From contig NZ_AP022560.1 of NCBI RefSeq assembly GCF_010726085.1, forward strand, positions 6,076,001 to 6,140,000: DNA of 64,000 bases, written 5' to 3'. Made by a program: the position numbers and the translations under genes. The DNA comes from Mycolicibacterium moriokaense (GTDB lineage Bacteria > Actinomycetota > Actinomycetes > Mycobacteriales > Mycobacteriaceae). Positions 44,011 to 52,136 of this stretch are shown piece after piece. Numbering within the stretch: position 1 is the first letter of the stretch; each line of letters opens with the position of its first letter. The notes beneath the pieces are model-generated. The model did not search any database and was not told where the DNA came from. It was given only the letters and a program-made list of their open reading frames with translations.

Positions 44011-45024
44011 TCACACGGTCAAGACGCCGCGATAGCGCGCCCGACCCTGCTCCATGGCGGCGTATACCTCGGCGGCGTCGACGAGCGGGCGTTCCTCGAC
44101 CCACGCGCGCACGCCCGATTGCACGGCGAAGTGCATGGTCTCCTCGACGTCACGCGACGTGCCCGACGGATGGCCACTCACCCGGCGTCCCGCCAGGATG
44201 AGGTCCATCGGGCTGATCGGCAGCGGGTCGGCCGACACCCCGACGACAACCAGTTCGCCTTCTGGCCCGAGACCACCGACGGTCTGGCCGATGGCCGCCG
44301 AGTTCGCCGCGGTGGCGAGGACGACCGCCGCACCGCCCAGGTCTTGCAGGGCGTCGGCGACGTCTACTGCCGTCGAATCGATGTAATGGTGTGCGCCAAG
44401 CTGTTTCGCGTCCTCGGCCTTGCTCTCGCCGCGGGCGATCGCGACGGTCTCGAATCCCATCGCCCTAGCCCACTGGACGCCGAGGTGGCCGAGCCCCCCG
44501 ATTCCGAGCACCGCGACGAGGTCGCCGGCCACGGCGGCCGTCTGCCGAAGCGCGTTGAACGTCGTCACCCCCGCACAACCCATGGGGGCTGCCTCAACGA
44601 AGGACAGGGCGTCCGGGATGCGCGCGAGCGCGGTGGCGGGCGCGACGAACGACTCCGCGTAGCCGCCGGGGTACGCCAGGCTGGGCACCTCGAAGTTGAC
44701 GCACTGCATGAACTTGCCCTTGCGGCACGGAACGCACTTGTTGCAGTTGCCGCCGAACCATCCCACCGCGACCCGGTCGCCGACCGCGAAGTTGTCGACA
44801 CCCTCGCCGAGTTCGGCAACGGTCCCCGCCACTTCGTGCCCGGGTGTCACCGGCCACGTCATACCGGGAAAGCCGCCGGCGACGACGCCCTGATCGGTGC
44901 CGCACACGCCGCAGGCCGCGACGGCGATACGGACGTGGTCCCGCGGTGGTGAGCTGGTTTCGACGTCCGTGAGGGTCAATGTTGCACCTGCGGACACGAC
45001 CTGAACGGCCTTGTGAGTGGGCAT
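44011..45024 (-). CDS. Zinc-dependent alcohol dehydrogenase (MDR family)
   Basis: A 337-residue medium-chain dehydrogenase. CGVCGTDQG and PGHEVAGTV hold catalytic zinc ligands, NCNKCVPCRKGKFMQC the four structural zinc Cys, and LGIGGLGHLGVQ the NAD(P) site. It resembles the AdhA/CinnADH group, which often uses NADP. The start is the ATG at 45024. A TAGTGT box (45030-45035) lies five bases upstream, so it may be leaderless. It is divergent from dedA and inserted between fba and the Rv0364 orthologue compared with M. tuberculosis. Confidence 0.92.
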   Translation of the reverse strand: MPTHKAVQVVSAGATLTLTDVETSSPPRDHVRIAVAACGVCGTDQGVVAGGFPGMTWPVTPGHEVAGTVAELGEGVDNFAVGDRVAVGWFGGNCNKCVPCRKGKFMQCVNFEVPSLAYPGGYAESFVAPATALARIPDALSFVEAAPMGCAGVTTFNALRQTAAVAGDLVAVLGIGGLGHLGVQWARAMGFETVAIARGESKAEDAKQLGAHHYIDSTAVDVADALQDLGGAAVVLATAANSAAIGQTVGGLGPEGELVVVGVSADPLPISPMDLILAGRRVSGHPSGTSRDVEETMHFAVQSGVRAWVEERPLVDAAEVYAAMEQGRARYRGVLTV

Positions 45025-45110
45025 ACCCGACACTAACGAGGCCAGCCCCCCGCCGCTGGACAAAAAGGCCACCTGGCATCGACGTTTCGGGTGTCGGGCC
45101 GACCGACCGG

Positions 45111-45124
45111 TATCTTGGGGCCTT
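45111..45124 (+). promoter_or_regulatory. Leaderless promoter of the DedA gene
   Basis: TATCTT at 45111-45116 is followed after eight bases by the GTG at 45125. No ribosome-binding site is present. Confidence 0.5.
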
Positions 45125-45823
45125 GTGACGACCTCAGCCCTGGCGGCTGCCAGTCAACTGGCACTCATGCCGGACTTCATGGACCCGATGACCCTGCTCG
45201 GGTACTTCGGCGCCTGGGCGCTGGTGGGCCTGCTGGTCGTGATCTTCGTCGAATCGGGCGTGTTGTTCCCGGTCCTCCCGGGTGATTCGCTGCTGTTCAT
45301 GGCGGGCATGCTGGCCGCGGGCACCCAGGCGCTGGCCGACAAGGGCGGCGACCCGATCAACTTTCAGCTCTGGCAGCTGTTGGTGTTCATCCCGATCGCC
45401 GCGATACTCGGCGGCCAGGTCGGTTACTGGATCGGCCGCACCATCGGCACGGCGATGTTCAAACCGGACGCCAAGGTGCTCAAGCAGCGCTACCTCGACG
45501 AGGCACACGCGTTCTTCGAGGAGCGCGGACCGTTCGCCATCGTCGTCGCGCGATTCGTCCCCATCGTGCGGACGCTGGCACCGCTCACCGCGGGCGCCGC
45601 GCGGATGAGCTACCCGGTGTTCACGTTCTTCAATGTCCTCGGCGCCCTCGTGTGGGGCGTCGGCCTGACATTGCTCGGGTATTGGCTCGGGCGGTTCGAG
45701 ATCGTTCAGGACCTGCTCGAGCCGATCGTGATCGCAATCGTGGTGGTCTCGGTGCTCCCGATGATCATCGAGTGGTACCGGCGGCGTAAGGCCGCCAAAC
45801 GCGGGGCCGGCGAAACCGCCTGA
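45125..45823 (+). CDS. DedA-family membrane protein (Rv0364 orthologue)
   Basis: A 232-residue integral membrane protein. VVIFVESGVLFPVLPGDSLLF and GYWIGRTIG are DedA signatures. FEERGPFAIVVARFVPIVRTLAPLTAGAARM carries the conserved Arg residues. DedA proteins are linked to recycling of undecaprenyl phosphate or other lipid carriers and to membrane potential. That is family knowledge; the substrate here is inferred. It starts at the GTG 45125. The tail is basic and cytoplasmic. Confidence 0.93.
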   Translation: MTTSALAAASQLALMPDFMDPMTLLGYFGAWALVGLLVVIFVESGVLFPVLPGDSLLFMAGMLAAGTQALADKGGDPINFQLWQLLVFIPIAAILGGQVGYWIGRTIGTAMFKPDAKVLKQRYLDEAHAFFEERGPFAIVVARFVPIVRTLAPLTAGAARMSYPVFTFFNVLGALVWGVGLTLLGYWLGRFEIVQDLLEPIVIAIVVVSVLPMIIEWYRRRKAAKRGAGETA

Positions 45824-45896
45824 TACCTACCGGCGACGGCGCGAACCGCATCATGGTGCGCATCAGCTTGTTCTCCGGTGACCAGTGCCCGACCGC

Positions 45897-47747
45897 TCAT
45901 TCACGCCCTTCCTCTAATGCTCGAATCAGACTCGCCGAATCCCACGGGCCCTTGTGCCGCTTGCCGTTGACAAAGAACGTCGGTGTCGAGTTGAGATCCA
46001 TCGCCTCGGCGTCCTGCACGTCGTCCTGCACGCGGTGCAACACCTTCGACGGATGCACGCGGACGTCCTGATCGAACTGCTCGAGGTCGAGCCCGATCGC
46101 GTTGGCGTAGCGGTAGATATCTGACCACTCGAGATCGTCCTGGTGTGCGAACAACTGTGCGCCCATTTCGAAGTACTTGCCCTGGAGGCCGGCGGCCTCG
46201 GCGGCGCGCGCGGCGTCGAACGCGCGGGGATGCACCCGTTCCAGCGGCAGATGCCGCCACACGTAGCAGAGCTCGTCCTCGCCGAAACGCGCTCGCACCT
46301 CGTCGATTCCGCCTGTGGCACGGCCGCAGAAGGGGCATTCGTAGTCGCCGTATTCGACCAGCGTGAGCGGAGCGTTGGGGTTGCCCTTGATGTGGTCGCG
46401 CTCGGGATCGATGGGTCGGATGAGCTTCATCCCGATGGGTTCGGGCGGGCTGATGAGATCGGTGATGTGGAAGATCGCCCAGCCGGCGACGAAGGCGATG
46501 AGCGACGCGGCGATGACGCCGATGCGCGCCTGGTCCTGCCTGGCCGGTTCGCTGATTGCGATGTCGACGATGAAAAGTGAGATGGTGAACCCGATTCCGG
46601 ACAGTGCGGCGCCACCCGCGACGCGGCGCAACCGAAGCCCCGGCGCCAGTTGCCCGAGTCCCGTTCGGCTCATGAACCATGTCGCGCCGGTGATCCCGAT
46701 GAACTTGCCGATAACCAGGCCGGCGACGATGCCCCATGTCAATGGTGAGCGTGCCGCGGCGCTCAGGCTCGCCGAATCGAGCCTGACCCCGGCATTGACC
46801 AACGCGAACAAGGGCAGCACGAGGAACGACACGTAAGGCCCGACATCGGTCTGCAAGCGCTCGTTGATGGAAATCGACTGGCGCAGACGGCGAGTGGCCG
46901 TGCGCGCATACTGCGAGTTCGGTGACTGACGGAACGCTCGGATCACGTCGACGGCGTCTTCGACCTGCCTGCGTTCGGGGGCGAACACCGGAATGAGGAG
47001 CGCAAGCGCGACGCCGGCGAGCGTCGGATGGATTCCCGCCAGATACAGCGCGATCCACAGCGCGAAGCCGAGGACCGCATATGCGGGCCCACGCGCCGCG
47101 GGCAGGAAGCGCACCAGCGCGATCGCGACAAGCAATACCGCCGACACGACCAGCGGCACCACCTGCAGCGCGTCGGAGTAGAAGACCGCGATCACGATCA
47201 GCGCACCCACGTCATCGACCACTGCGAGCGTCAGCAGGAAGATACGCAGGCGGCCAGGGAATTTCGGCTTGATGATGGCGAGCGCACCGACCAGGAAGGC
47301 GGTGTCGGTGGAGATCACCACACCCCAGGCCTGCACGTTCTCCCCGGACGAGTTGAGGAGCAGGAAGATGGTGGCGGGGACGGCCAGGCCCGCGAGCGCC
47401 GCGACGACGGGTACCGCCGCTCTGGACCGATCGGTCAGCTCGCCGATCTTGAACTCACGCGTCACCTCGAGCCCGACGATGAAGAAGAAGAGCGTCATCA
47501 AGCCGTCGTTGATCAGATGCTTGACGGTCATGTCGAAGTGATGTTCGCCGAACGCGACACCGACATGGGTGTCCAGCAGCGTCCAATAGCTTTGCGACCA
47601 CGGCGAATTCGCCCACAGGATGGCGATGAGCGTGAACGCCAGCAGCAACGCCGCCGCCGCGTTTTCGCCAGGCTTCATCGCCTTGAGGTCGCGGTGTAAC
47701 CGCAGGGGTGAGAAGCGAACGATTCGCGGTGTCGGCTCGGTTGTCAC
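45897..47747 (-). CDS. nhaA: NhaA Na+/H+ antiporter fused to DsbA-like thioredoxin domain
   Basis: A 616-residue two-domain protein. Residues 1-450 are NhaA: LWANSPWS, LMTLFFFIVGLEV, the TLAVVDDVGALIVIAVFY segment with the paired Asp ion site, and GFTISLFI. Residues 460-616 form a DsbA/thioredoxin-like domain with YGDYECPFCGRA (CPFC active site) and STPTFFVNGK (cis-Pro loop). NhaA exchanges Na+ for protons. The CPFC domain suggests redox sensing or disulfide chemistry. The GTG at 47747 overlaps the GH76 stop by four bases. A domain fused to the end of the antiporter must lie on whichever side NhaA ends. Confidence 0.92.
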   Translation of the reverse strand: MTTEPTPRIVRFSPLRLHRDLKAMKPGENAAAALLLAFTLIAILWANSPWSQSYWTLLDTHVGVAFGEHHFDMTVKHLINDGLMTLFFFIVGLEVTREFKIGELTDRSRAAVPVVAALAGLAVPATIFLLLNSSGENVQAWGVVISTDTAFLVGALAIIKPKFPGRLRIFLLTLAVVDDVGALIVIAVFYSDALQVVPLVVSAVLLVAIALVRFLPAARGPAYAVLGFALWIALYLAGIHPTLAGVALALLIPVFAPERRQVEDAVDVIRAFRQSPNSQYARTATRRLRQSISINERLQTDVGPYVSFLVLPLFALVNAGVRLDSASLSAAARSPLTWGIVAGLVIGKFIGITGATWFMSRTGLGQLAPGLRLRRVAGGAALSGIGFTISLFIVDIAISEPARQDQARIGVIAASLIAFVAGWAIFHITDLISPPEPIGMKLIRPIDPERDHIKGNPNAPLTLVEYGDYECPFCGRATGGIDEVRARFGEDELCYVWRHLPLERVHPRAFDAARAAEAAGLQGKYFEMGAQLFAHQDDLEWSDIYRYANAIGLDLEQFDQDVRVHPSKVLHRVQDDVQDAEAMDLNSTPTFFVNGKRHKGPWDSASLIRALEEGRE

Positions 47748-48844
47748 GTGTCGGCTACCGCGTGGGCTGCTTCCAACAGCATCCAGCCCGACAACTGCAC
47801 GGACAGGTCTCGTTCGGGAATTTCGGATGCGTTGACGGCCCCCTCCACAAACTCGGCCTTTTTCCCTGCGACAGTGGGGATCTCGGCGGTGCGGTCCCAG
47901 AAGGCGGGGAACAGCGGCAGGTCCTCGACGGTCTGCCGGTTCTCCCACGCCGCCTCCGCGGAGGTCAGCACCAGCTTGCGTGCGGTGTCTCGGGCGGCCT
48001 CGTCGTCGGAATCGTTCTGCGGCAGCGAGGTGGCCACCAGCGCGAGGTACCGCGCCAGGATGCCGTTGAAGAGCCCACCGTCGCCGCCGCCAGCACCCTT
48101 GATGATGCCGTCGGGAGCCATGTGGTCACGCACGGCGGCGACGAGGCGATGCACGCGCTTGGCGTGGTCGGGATCCTCGGTGCGCTGTGCGAGTTCGGTT
48201 TCCAGGCCAAGCACCACTCCCTGACAATAGGTGTATTGCGCCCGTACCATCGAGCCGCCCTTGATCCCGTCAAACACCAGATGCGTCTCGGGATCGATCA
48301 GGGTTTCGTCGAGCCAGTCCGACATCTGCTGAGCCCGCCGCAGCCGGTCATAGCGCGCCAGGAAGATCGCCGCGGGGCCGTTCGCGGGGGCGTTGAAGAA
48401 CTGGTCCTGCTTCCGCCACGGGATGCCGCCGCCGTCCTCGGGCACCCAGGCGGTCAGGAATTGCTCGGCCAGTGTGTCGAGCGCCTTCGAACGTTCGACA
48501 CCGGCGAGGCGTCCGGCACGCTCGAGGGCGAGCGCCAGCCACGCCATGTCGTCGTAGTAGTCGTTGGTCCAGCGGAGGTTGTTGCGCAGCCGGTGACCCC
48601 GAATCTGCCGAGCGATCCTGACCTTCCGGGCGGGCTGCGGGTCGCGCACCTGGGCGTCGACGAGGCAGTCCAGCAGATGCGCCTGCCACCAGTAGTGCCA
48701 GGTGCCGAACTTCCGGTGCTTGCGGTCAGACGGCCAGGCGACGACGCCGAGCTGGGTCCCCGGTATACCCCAGAGTGTCTTCAGATGCCGCTTGGTGATC
48801 GCGGCCTCTGCACTGCCGGCGCGATTGGCCCATAGCTGATCCAT
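47744..48844 (-). CDS. GH76-family protein (Rv0365c orthologue)
   Basis: A 366-residue alpha/alpha-barrel protein. The DYYDDMAW segment carries the Asp-Asp pair that is catalytic in GH76 endo-alpha-1,6-mannanases, and GGGIPWR, ANGPAAIFLAR and YTYCQGVVLG are further family blocks. There is no signal peptide, so it is predicted to be cytoplasmic, unlike secreted mannanases. It might act on mannose-containing precursors or recycling products. Synteny supports Rv0365c. Its stop overlaps the start of the nhaA fusion (GTGA). Confidence 0.87.
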   Translation of the reverse strand: MDQLWANRAGSAEAAITKRHLKTLWGIPGTQLGVVAWPSDRKHRKFGTWHYWWQAHLLDCLVDAQVRDPQPARKVRIARQIRGHRLRNNLRWTNDYYDDMAWLALALERAGRLAGVERSKALDTLAEQFLTAWVPEDGGGIPWRKQDQFFNAPANGPAAIFLARYDRLRRAQQMSDWLDETLIDPETHLVFDGIKGGSMVRAQYTYCQGVVLGLETELAQRTEDPDHAKRVHRLVAAVRDHMAPDGIIKGAGGGDGGLFNGILARYLALVATSLPQNDSDDEAARDTARKLVLTSAEAAWENRQTVEDLPLFPAFWDRTAEIPTVAGKKAEFVEGAVNASEIPERDLSVQLSGWMLLEAAHAVADT

Positions 48845-48859
48845 GGGTTCGATCCTGCC

Positions 48860-49501
48860 CTACCAGGCCGCCGAAATGTCCCCATGTCGAACGATCCAGG
48901 CGTGCATCGCGATGCCCGCGGCCACGCCGGCATTGATGCTGCGGGTGGAGCCGAATTGCGCGATCGACACCGTCATGGCGGCGCCGGCCCTCGCCTCGTC
49001 GGTGATGCCGGGGCCCTCCTGGCCGAAGATCAGCAGGCATTCCCGGGGCAGGGGCGTCGACTCCAGGCGGACGGCGCCGGGAACGTTGTCGACGGCGACG
49101 ACCGTCAGCCCCGCGTCGGCGGCGAACTCCAGCAGTTCGGCGGTGGTGTCGTGATGGCGCAGCCGCTGGTAGCGGTCGGTCACCATCGCGCCCCGACGGT
49201 TCCAGCGGCGCCGCCCGACGATGTGCACGGTGTCGACGGCGAAGGCATTGGCCGTGCGTACGACGGCGCCGATGTTGGCGTCATTGCCGAAGTTCTCGAT
49301 CGCGATGTGCAGCGGGTGCCTGCGCTTGTCGATGTCGGCGACGATGGCCTCGCGCGTCCAATACCGGTATGCATCAACGACATTGCGGGTGTCGCCCTCG
49401 CGCAGCAGCGCTGGGTCGTAGCGTGGATCGTCGGGCAGCGGTCCCCGCCACGGACCGACGCCCGGGCTTTCGCCCCATTCGGTCGGGCCCGCGTCACTCA
49501 T
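48860..49501 (-). CDS. TrmH/SpoU-family RNA 2'-O-methyltransferase (Rv0380c orthologue)
   Basis: A 213-residue SPOUT methyltransferase. IAIENFGNDANIGAVVRTANAF is motif 1, LIFGQEGPGITDEA is motif 2 and GSTRSINAGVAAGIAMH is motif 3, which binds SAM in the trefoil knot. It methylates a ribose 2'-OH in tRNA or rRNA; the site is unknown. The ATG at 49501 overlaps the lipoprotein stop by eight bases. It matches Rv0380c in order and sequence. Confidence 0.9.
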   Translation of the reverse strand: MSDAGPTEWGESPGVGPWRGPLPDDPRYDPALLREGDTRNVVDAYRYWTREAIVADIDKRRHPLHIAIENFGNDANIGAVVRTANAFAVDTVHIVGRRRWNRRGAMVTDRYQRLRHHDTTAELLEFAADAGLTVVAVDNVPGAVRLESTPLPRECLLIFGQEGPGITDEARAGAAMTVSIAQFGSTRSINAGVAAGIAMHAWIVRHGDISAAW

Positions 49502-50393
49502 CGGTCGTCCACAACGCCGCGTGGGTGCCGACCAGCGACAGCGTCGGATAGAGCAGCGCCTCGTTGATCTCACCCTGCGTGCACAGGGATACGCGCACCT
49601 GCACGCCGGCGCGGCTGCGTTCGGGCAGCACCAGCACCGAGGCACCGTAGACGTCGCACTGGTGGCTCAGCCCCGGTGCCGGCAACGTCGGAGACATCAG
49701 CACCATCGTCGGTCCGCCGCGACGCTGCGCCGCATCGCGATATTGCGTTGCGGGAGCACTGATCTCGAGACCCAGCAGCATGTAGCCGCCGCCGGTGAAC
49801 GCGTCCACGTCGCCGAGGTCGGCGGGATCGAGCATCGTGCCGTCCTCGCGGAAAGCGTCCACGCTCGTAGTCTTGAGGGTGAGCCCGGCTTCGTCGTTGG
49901 TGGTCGACGGCAGCCCGACGGGAAACGCCACCGGGTAGGCGGTCGTCGTGCTGGGGATCCGATCTGCGGTCGAATACACGTACACCCCGCGCACCTGGGC
50001 CTGATCGCGCTGCGGCCCCAGACACACCGTGCCTGCCAGCCGGTCGGGTGTCGACGACGACAGCGGCTGCACATCCAGGTCGGTGACGTCACGGCACCCG
50101 CCGATCGCGGGGGCCTCGAGCGGGTGCGCCAATGCGCCGTACAGCCCGAAGCGCAGGTCCTTCGGATCGGCGTGCGCACCGTCTCCCGACGGCGACGCGT
50201 CGACGTCGACCAGCACGTTGTCGCCGTCGAACCGCAGATTCGACACCGACATGTTCCAACCGAGAATCGCCAGGGATTCGCCGAGCGCGGCGGTCTGCGC
50301 GGCATAGACATCGCCGGTGTCGTCGTCGCTGGAGCAGGCCGAAGCCAACAGGACGACCGCGGTGAGGGCCGCAAGGACCGAACGGACGGACAC
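49494..50393 (-). CDS. Putative lipoprotein (Rv0381c orthologue)
   Basis: A 299-residue protein with a lipoprotein signal peptide. LLASAC is the lipobox with lipidated Cys20. The mature part is beta-rich, has no membrane helix and holds several Cys. No functional family was recognised. It starts with GTG at 50393, 12 bases after the SDR stop. Conservation of position next to Rv0380c supports orthology with Rv0381c. Confidence 0.8.
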   Translation of the reverse strand: MSVRSVLAALTAVVLLASACSSDDDTGDVYAAQTAALGESLAILGWNMSVSNLRFDGDNVLVDVDASPSGDGAHADPKDLRFGLYGALAHPLEAPAIGGCRDVTDLDVQPLSSSTPDRLAGTVCLGPQRDQAQVRGVYVYSTADRIPSTTTAYPVAFPVGLPSTTNDEAGLTLKTTSVDAFREDGTMLDPADLGDVDAFTGGGYMLLGLEISAPATQYRDAAQRRGGPTMVLMSPTLPAPGLSHQCDVYGASVLVLPERSRAGVQVRVSLCTQGEINEALLYPTLSLVGTHAALWTTDE

Positions 50394-50405
50394 GTCAGGT
50401 GCGAC

Positions 50406-51182
50406 TCAGGTTCTGCCGCGGCCGCGGCCGACGACTTTGTTGACGGCGCGCACCAGGTTTCGCGGCACCATGCGTCCGCCGGCGGTTAGCGCCTTGTACT
50501 GCAGGCCGGGCACGATCACGACCTTGCCCCGTGCGACGTCCGCCATCGTCTCGCGAACCACATCGTCCACCTCCAGCCAGAGGATCGACGGCGTGCCCGC
50601 CATGTCGATGCCCGCCCGCTCGTGGAATTCGGTGTGCACGAAGCCGGGGCACAGCGCGTGCACACCGACCCCGGTGCCGTCGAGACCGTTGGCCAGGCCC
50701 TCGGAGAAGGAGACGACCCACGCCTTGGAAGCCGAATACGTCGAGCCACGGCCCGGCAGCAGTCCGGCGACGCTCGCGACGTTGACGATGGTCCCTTCAC
50801 CCGCGGCGATCATCGGCGGCAGGGCCGCGTGCGTCAGCTGCATCACCGCCGTGACGTTGACGTCCAGTTGTGACTGCAGCACCGCGAAATCCGATGTCCA
50901 GAACTCGCCGGACGTTGCGAAGCCGGCGTTGTTGACCAGCACCCGCACGCCGGCGGCGAGGCGGTCGGCCACCTTCGCGCGATCGGCGGCCTCGGCGAGA
51001 TCAGCGACCAGCACCTCGACGTTCGCGCCCGCCTCGTCGTGCAGTTCGGCGGCGAGCCGTTCGAGTCGCTGTTCATCGCGCGCGACCAGCACGAGGTCAT
51101 AGCCGTCGACGGCGTACCTGCGGGCGAATCCTGCGCCCAGCCCAGACGTCGGTCCGGTGATCAGTGCGACAGGGCGTGACAT
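50406..51182 (-). CDS. Short-chain dehydrogenase/reductase
   Basis: A 258-residue SDR. ITGPTSGLGAGFARR binds cofactor, NNAGFA is the core, and NVASVAG and YSASKAWVVSF hold Ser, Tyr and Lys. The basic tail (VNKVVGRGRGRT) resembles mycobacterial SDRs of the DltE/YqjQ-like group. Substrate unknown. It occupies the position between Rv0381c and Rv0383c orthologues where M. tuberculosis carries pyrE (Rv0382c). pyrE is not seen in this window. It is transcribed leftward from near ttfA (14 bases gap). Confidence 0.9.
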   Translation of the reverse strand: MSRPVALITGPTSGLGAGFARRYAVDGYDLVLVARDEQRLERLAAELHDEAGANVEVLVADLAEAADRAKVADRLAAGVRVLVNNAGFATSGEFWTSDFAVLQSQLDVNVTAVMQLTHAALPPMIAAGEGTIVNVASVAGLLPGRGSTYSASKAWVVSFSEGLANGLDGTGVGVHALCPGFVHTEFHERAGIDMAGTPSILWLEVDDVVRETMADVARGKVVIVPGLQYKALTAGGRMVPRNLVRAVNKVVGRGRGRT

Positions 51183-51196
51183 GCCCTAGAGGCTAC

Positions 51197-52018
51197 TTAC
51201 CGCTGATAGTGCGGTGACTGCCGTCCATTGCGCGCCTGCGGCGGCGGGGGCGGCGCGGCGGGACGGCCATGCGGTTCGGGGCGAGGCGGTGCCTGGACGT
51301 TGGTGCCGCCCGCTCGACTCGCGGGCGCCTCGGCACGCGGGGGTCCCGGCTGTATCGGGCGGCTGGGCGATCCGCTGCGGCGAGCGATGGACTGTTCGGA
51401 GGACGCCTGCGGTGTCGGTGGCAGCACCCGCAACAGGTCGTTGAACTGGCGGACGGTGCGCAGGCCCTCGTCCCATTGCGCCCGTGTGCTGGTGACGGGC
51501 ATCGACACCAGCGTCCAGTGCTGCTCGTTCCACATGATCTCCGCGCAGTCGGGCGCGGTATGGGCGAACGTCACCATCCGGCGGTCGCAGGCGCGGCGGG
51601 CGGCGTCGAGGTTGGTGGAGTACACCATGCGCGGGCCGATGGCGCCGAGCAGCCAGATGTCGTTCTCGCGCGGCTCTTTGATTCCCTTGAGCCGCAGGTC
51701 GACCACGACGTTGGTGCCGACCTTGCGGTGCAGGGCGATGACGGTCGCCACGTCCTCGAGGTCGAAGATGAACACGGCCTCGCCGCGGATCTGCCCGAGC
51801 ACCACGTTCTTGGCGGTGACGTCGCCGACCGTCGACATGACGCCGCGCTTCCAGCGCGACACGATCTCACGCGATTCGTGCTCGTAGTCGAAGCCGTGGG
51901 ACTTCGCCCATGACTTGCGGCGACGTCCCAGCCCACGTCGACGGTCGATGTCGACATATAGAAGGACCGCCGCACCCACGAAACAGAGCGCGGACAGCGT
52001 GAACCAAAGCGGGACCAT
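51197..52018 (-). CDS. ttfA: TtfA, trehalose monomycolate transport factor A (Rv0383c orthologue)
   Basis: A 273-residue protein with one N-terminal transmembrane helix (residues 3-23), a basic juxtamembrane stretch, a cytoplasmic domain of about 180 residues (FDYEHESREIVSRWKRGVMST onward) and a Pro-rich disordered tail. Rv0383c/MSMEG_0736 was named TtfA for its essential role with MmpL3 in moving trehalose monomycolate to the periplasm. The assignment rests on synteny beside clpB and on sequence memory. The ATG at 52018 has a TAGGCT -10 box eight bases upstream and no ribosome-binding site. Confidence 0.87.
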   Translation of the reverse strand: MVPLWFTLSALCFVGAAVLLYVDIDRRRGLGRRRKSWAKSHGFDYEHESREIVSRWKRGVMSTVGDVTAKNVVLGQIRGEAVFIFDLEDVATVIALHRKVGTNVVVDLRLKGIKEPRENDIWLLGAIGPRMVYSTNLDAARRACDRRMVTFAHTAPDCAEIMWNEQHWTLVSMPVTSTRAQWDEGLRTVRQFNDLLRVLPPTPQASSEQSIARRSGSPSRPIQPGPPRAEAPASRAGGTNVQAPPRPEPHGRPAAPPPPPQARNGRQSPHYQR

Positions 52019-52026
52019 TGCGTCCT

Positions 52027-52032
52027 AGCCTA
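52027..52032 (-). promoter_or_regulatory. -10 box of ttfA
   Basis: TAGGCT on the minus strand lies eight bases before the ATG at 52018, consistent with a leaderless transcript. Confidence 0.5.
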
Positions 52033-52136
52033 CTTGCAGGTAGCCCTCAAATCCGAACTCGAGGGGATCACAGCCGCGTCACAGCGTCCTTGCAGGTCCG
52101 CATGCCGCCGAATCTCCGCAGTTTCGATGCGCGAGG

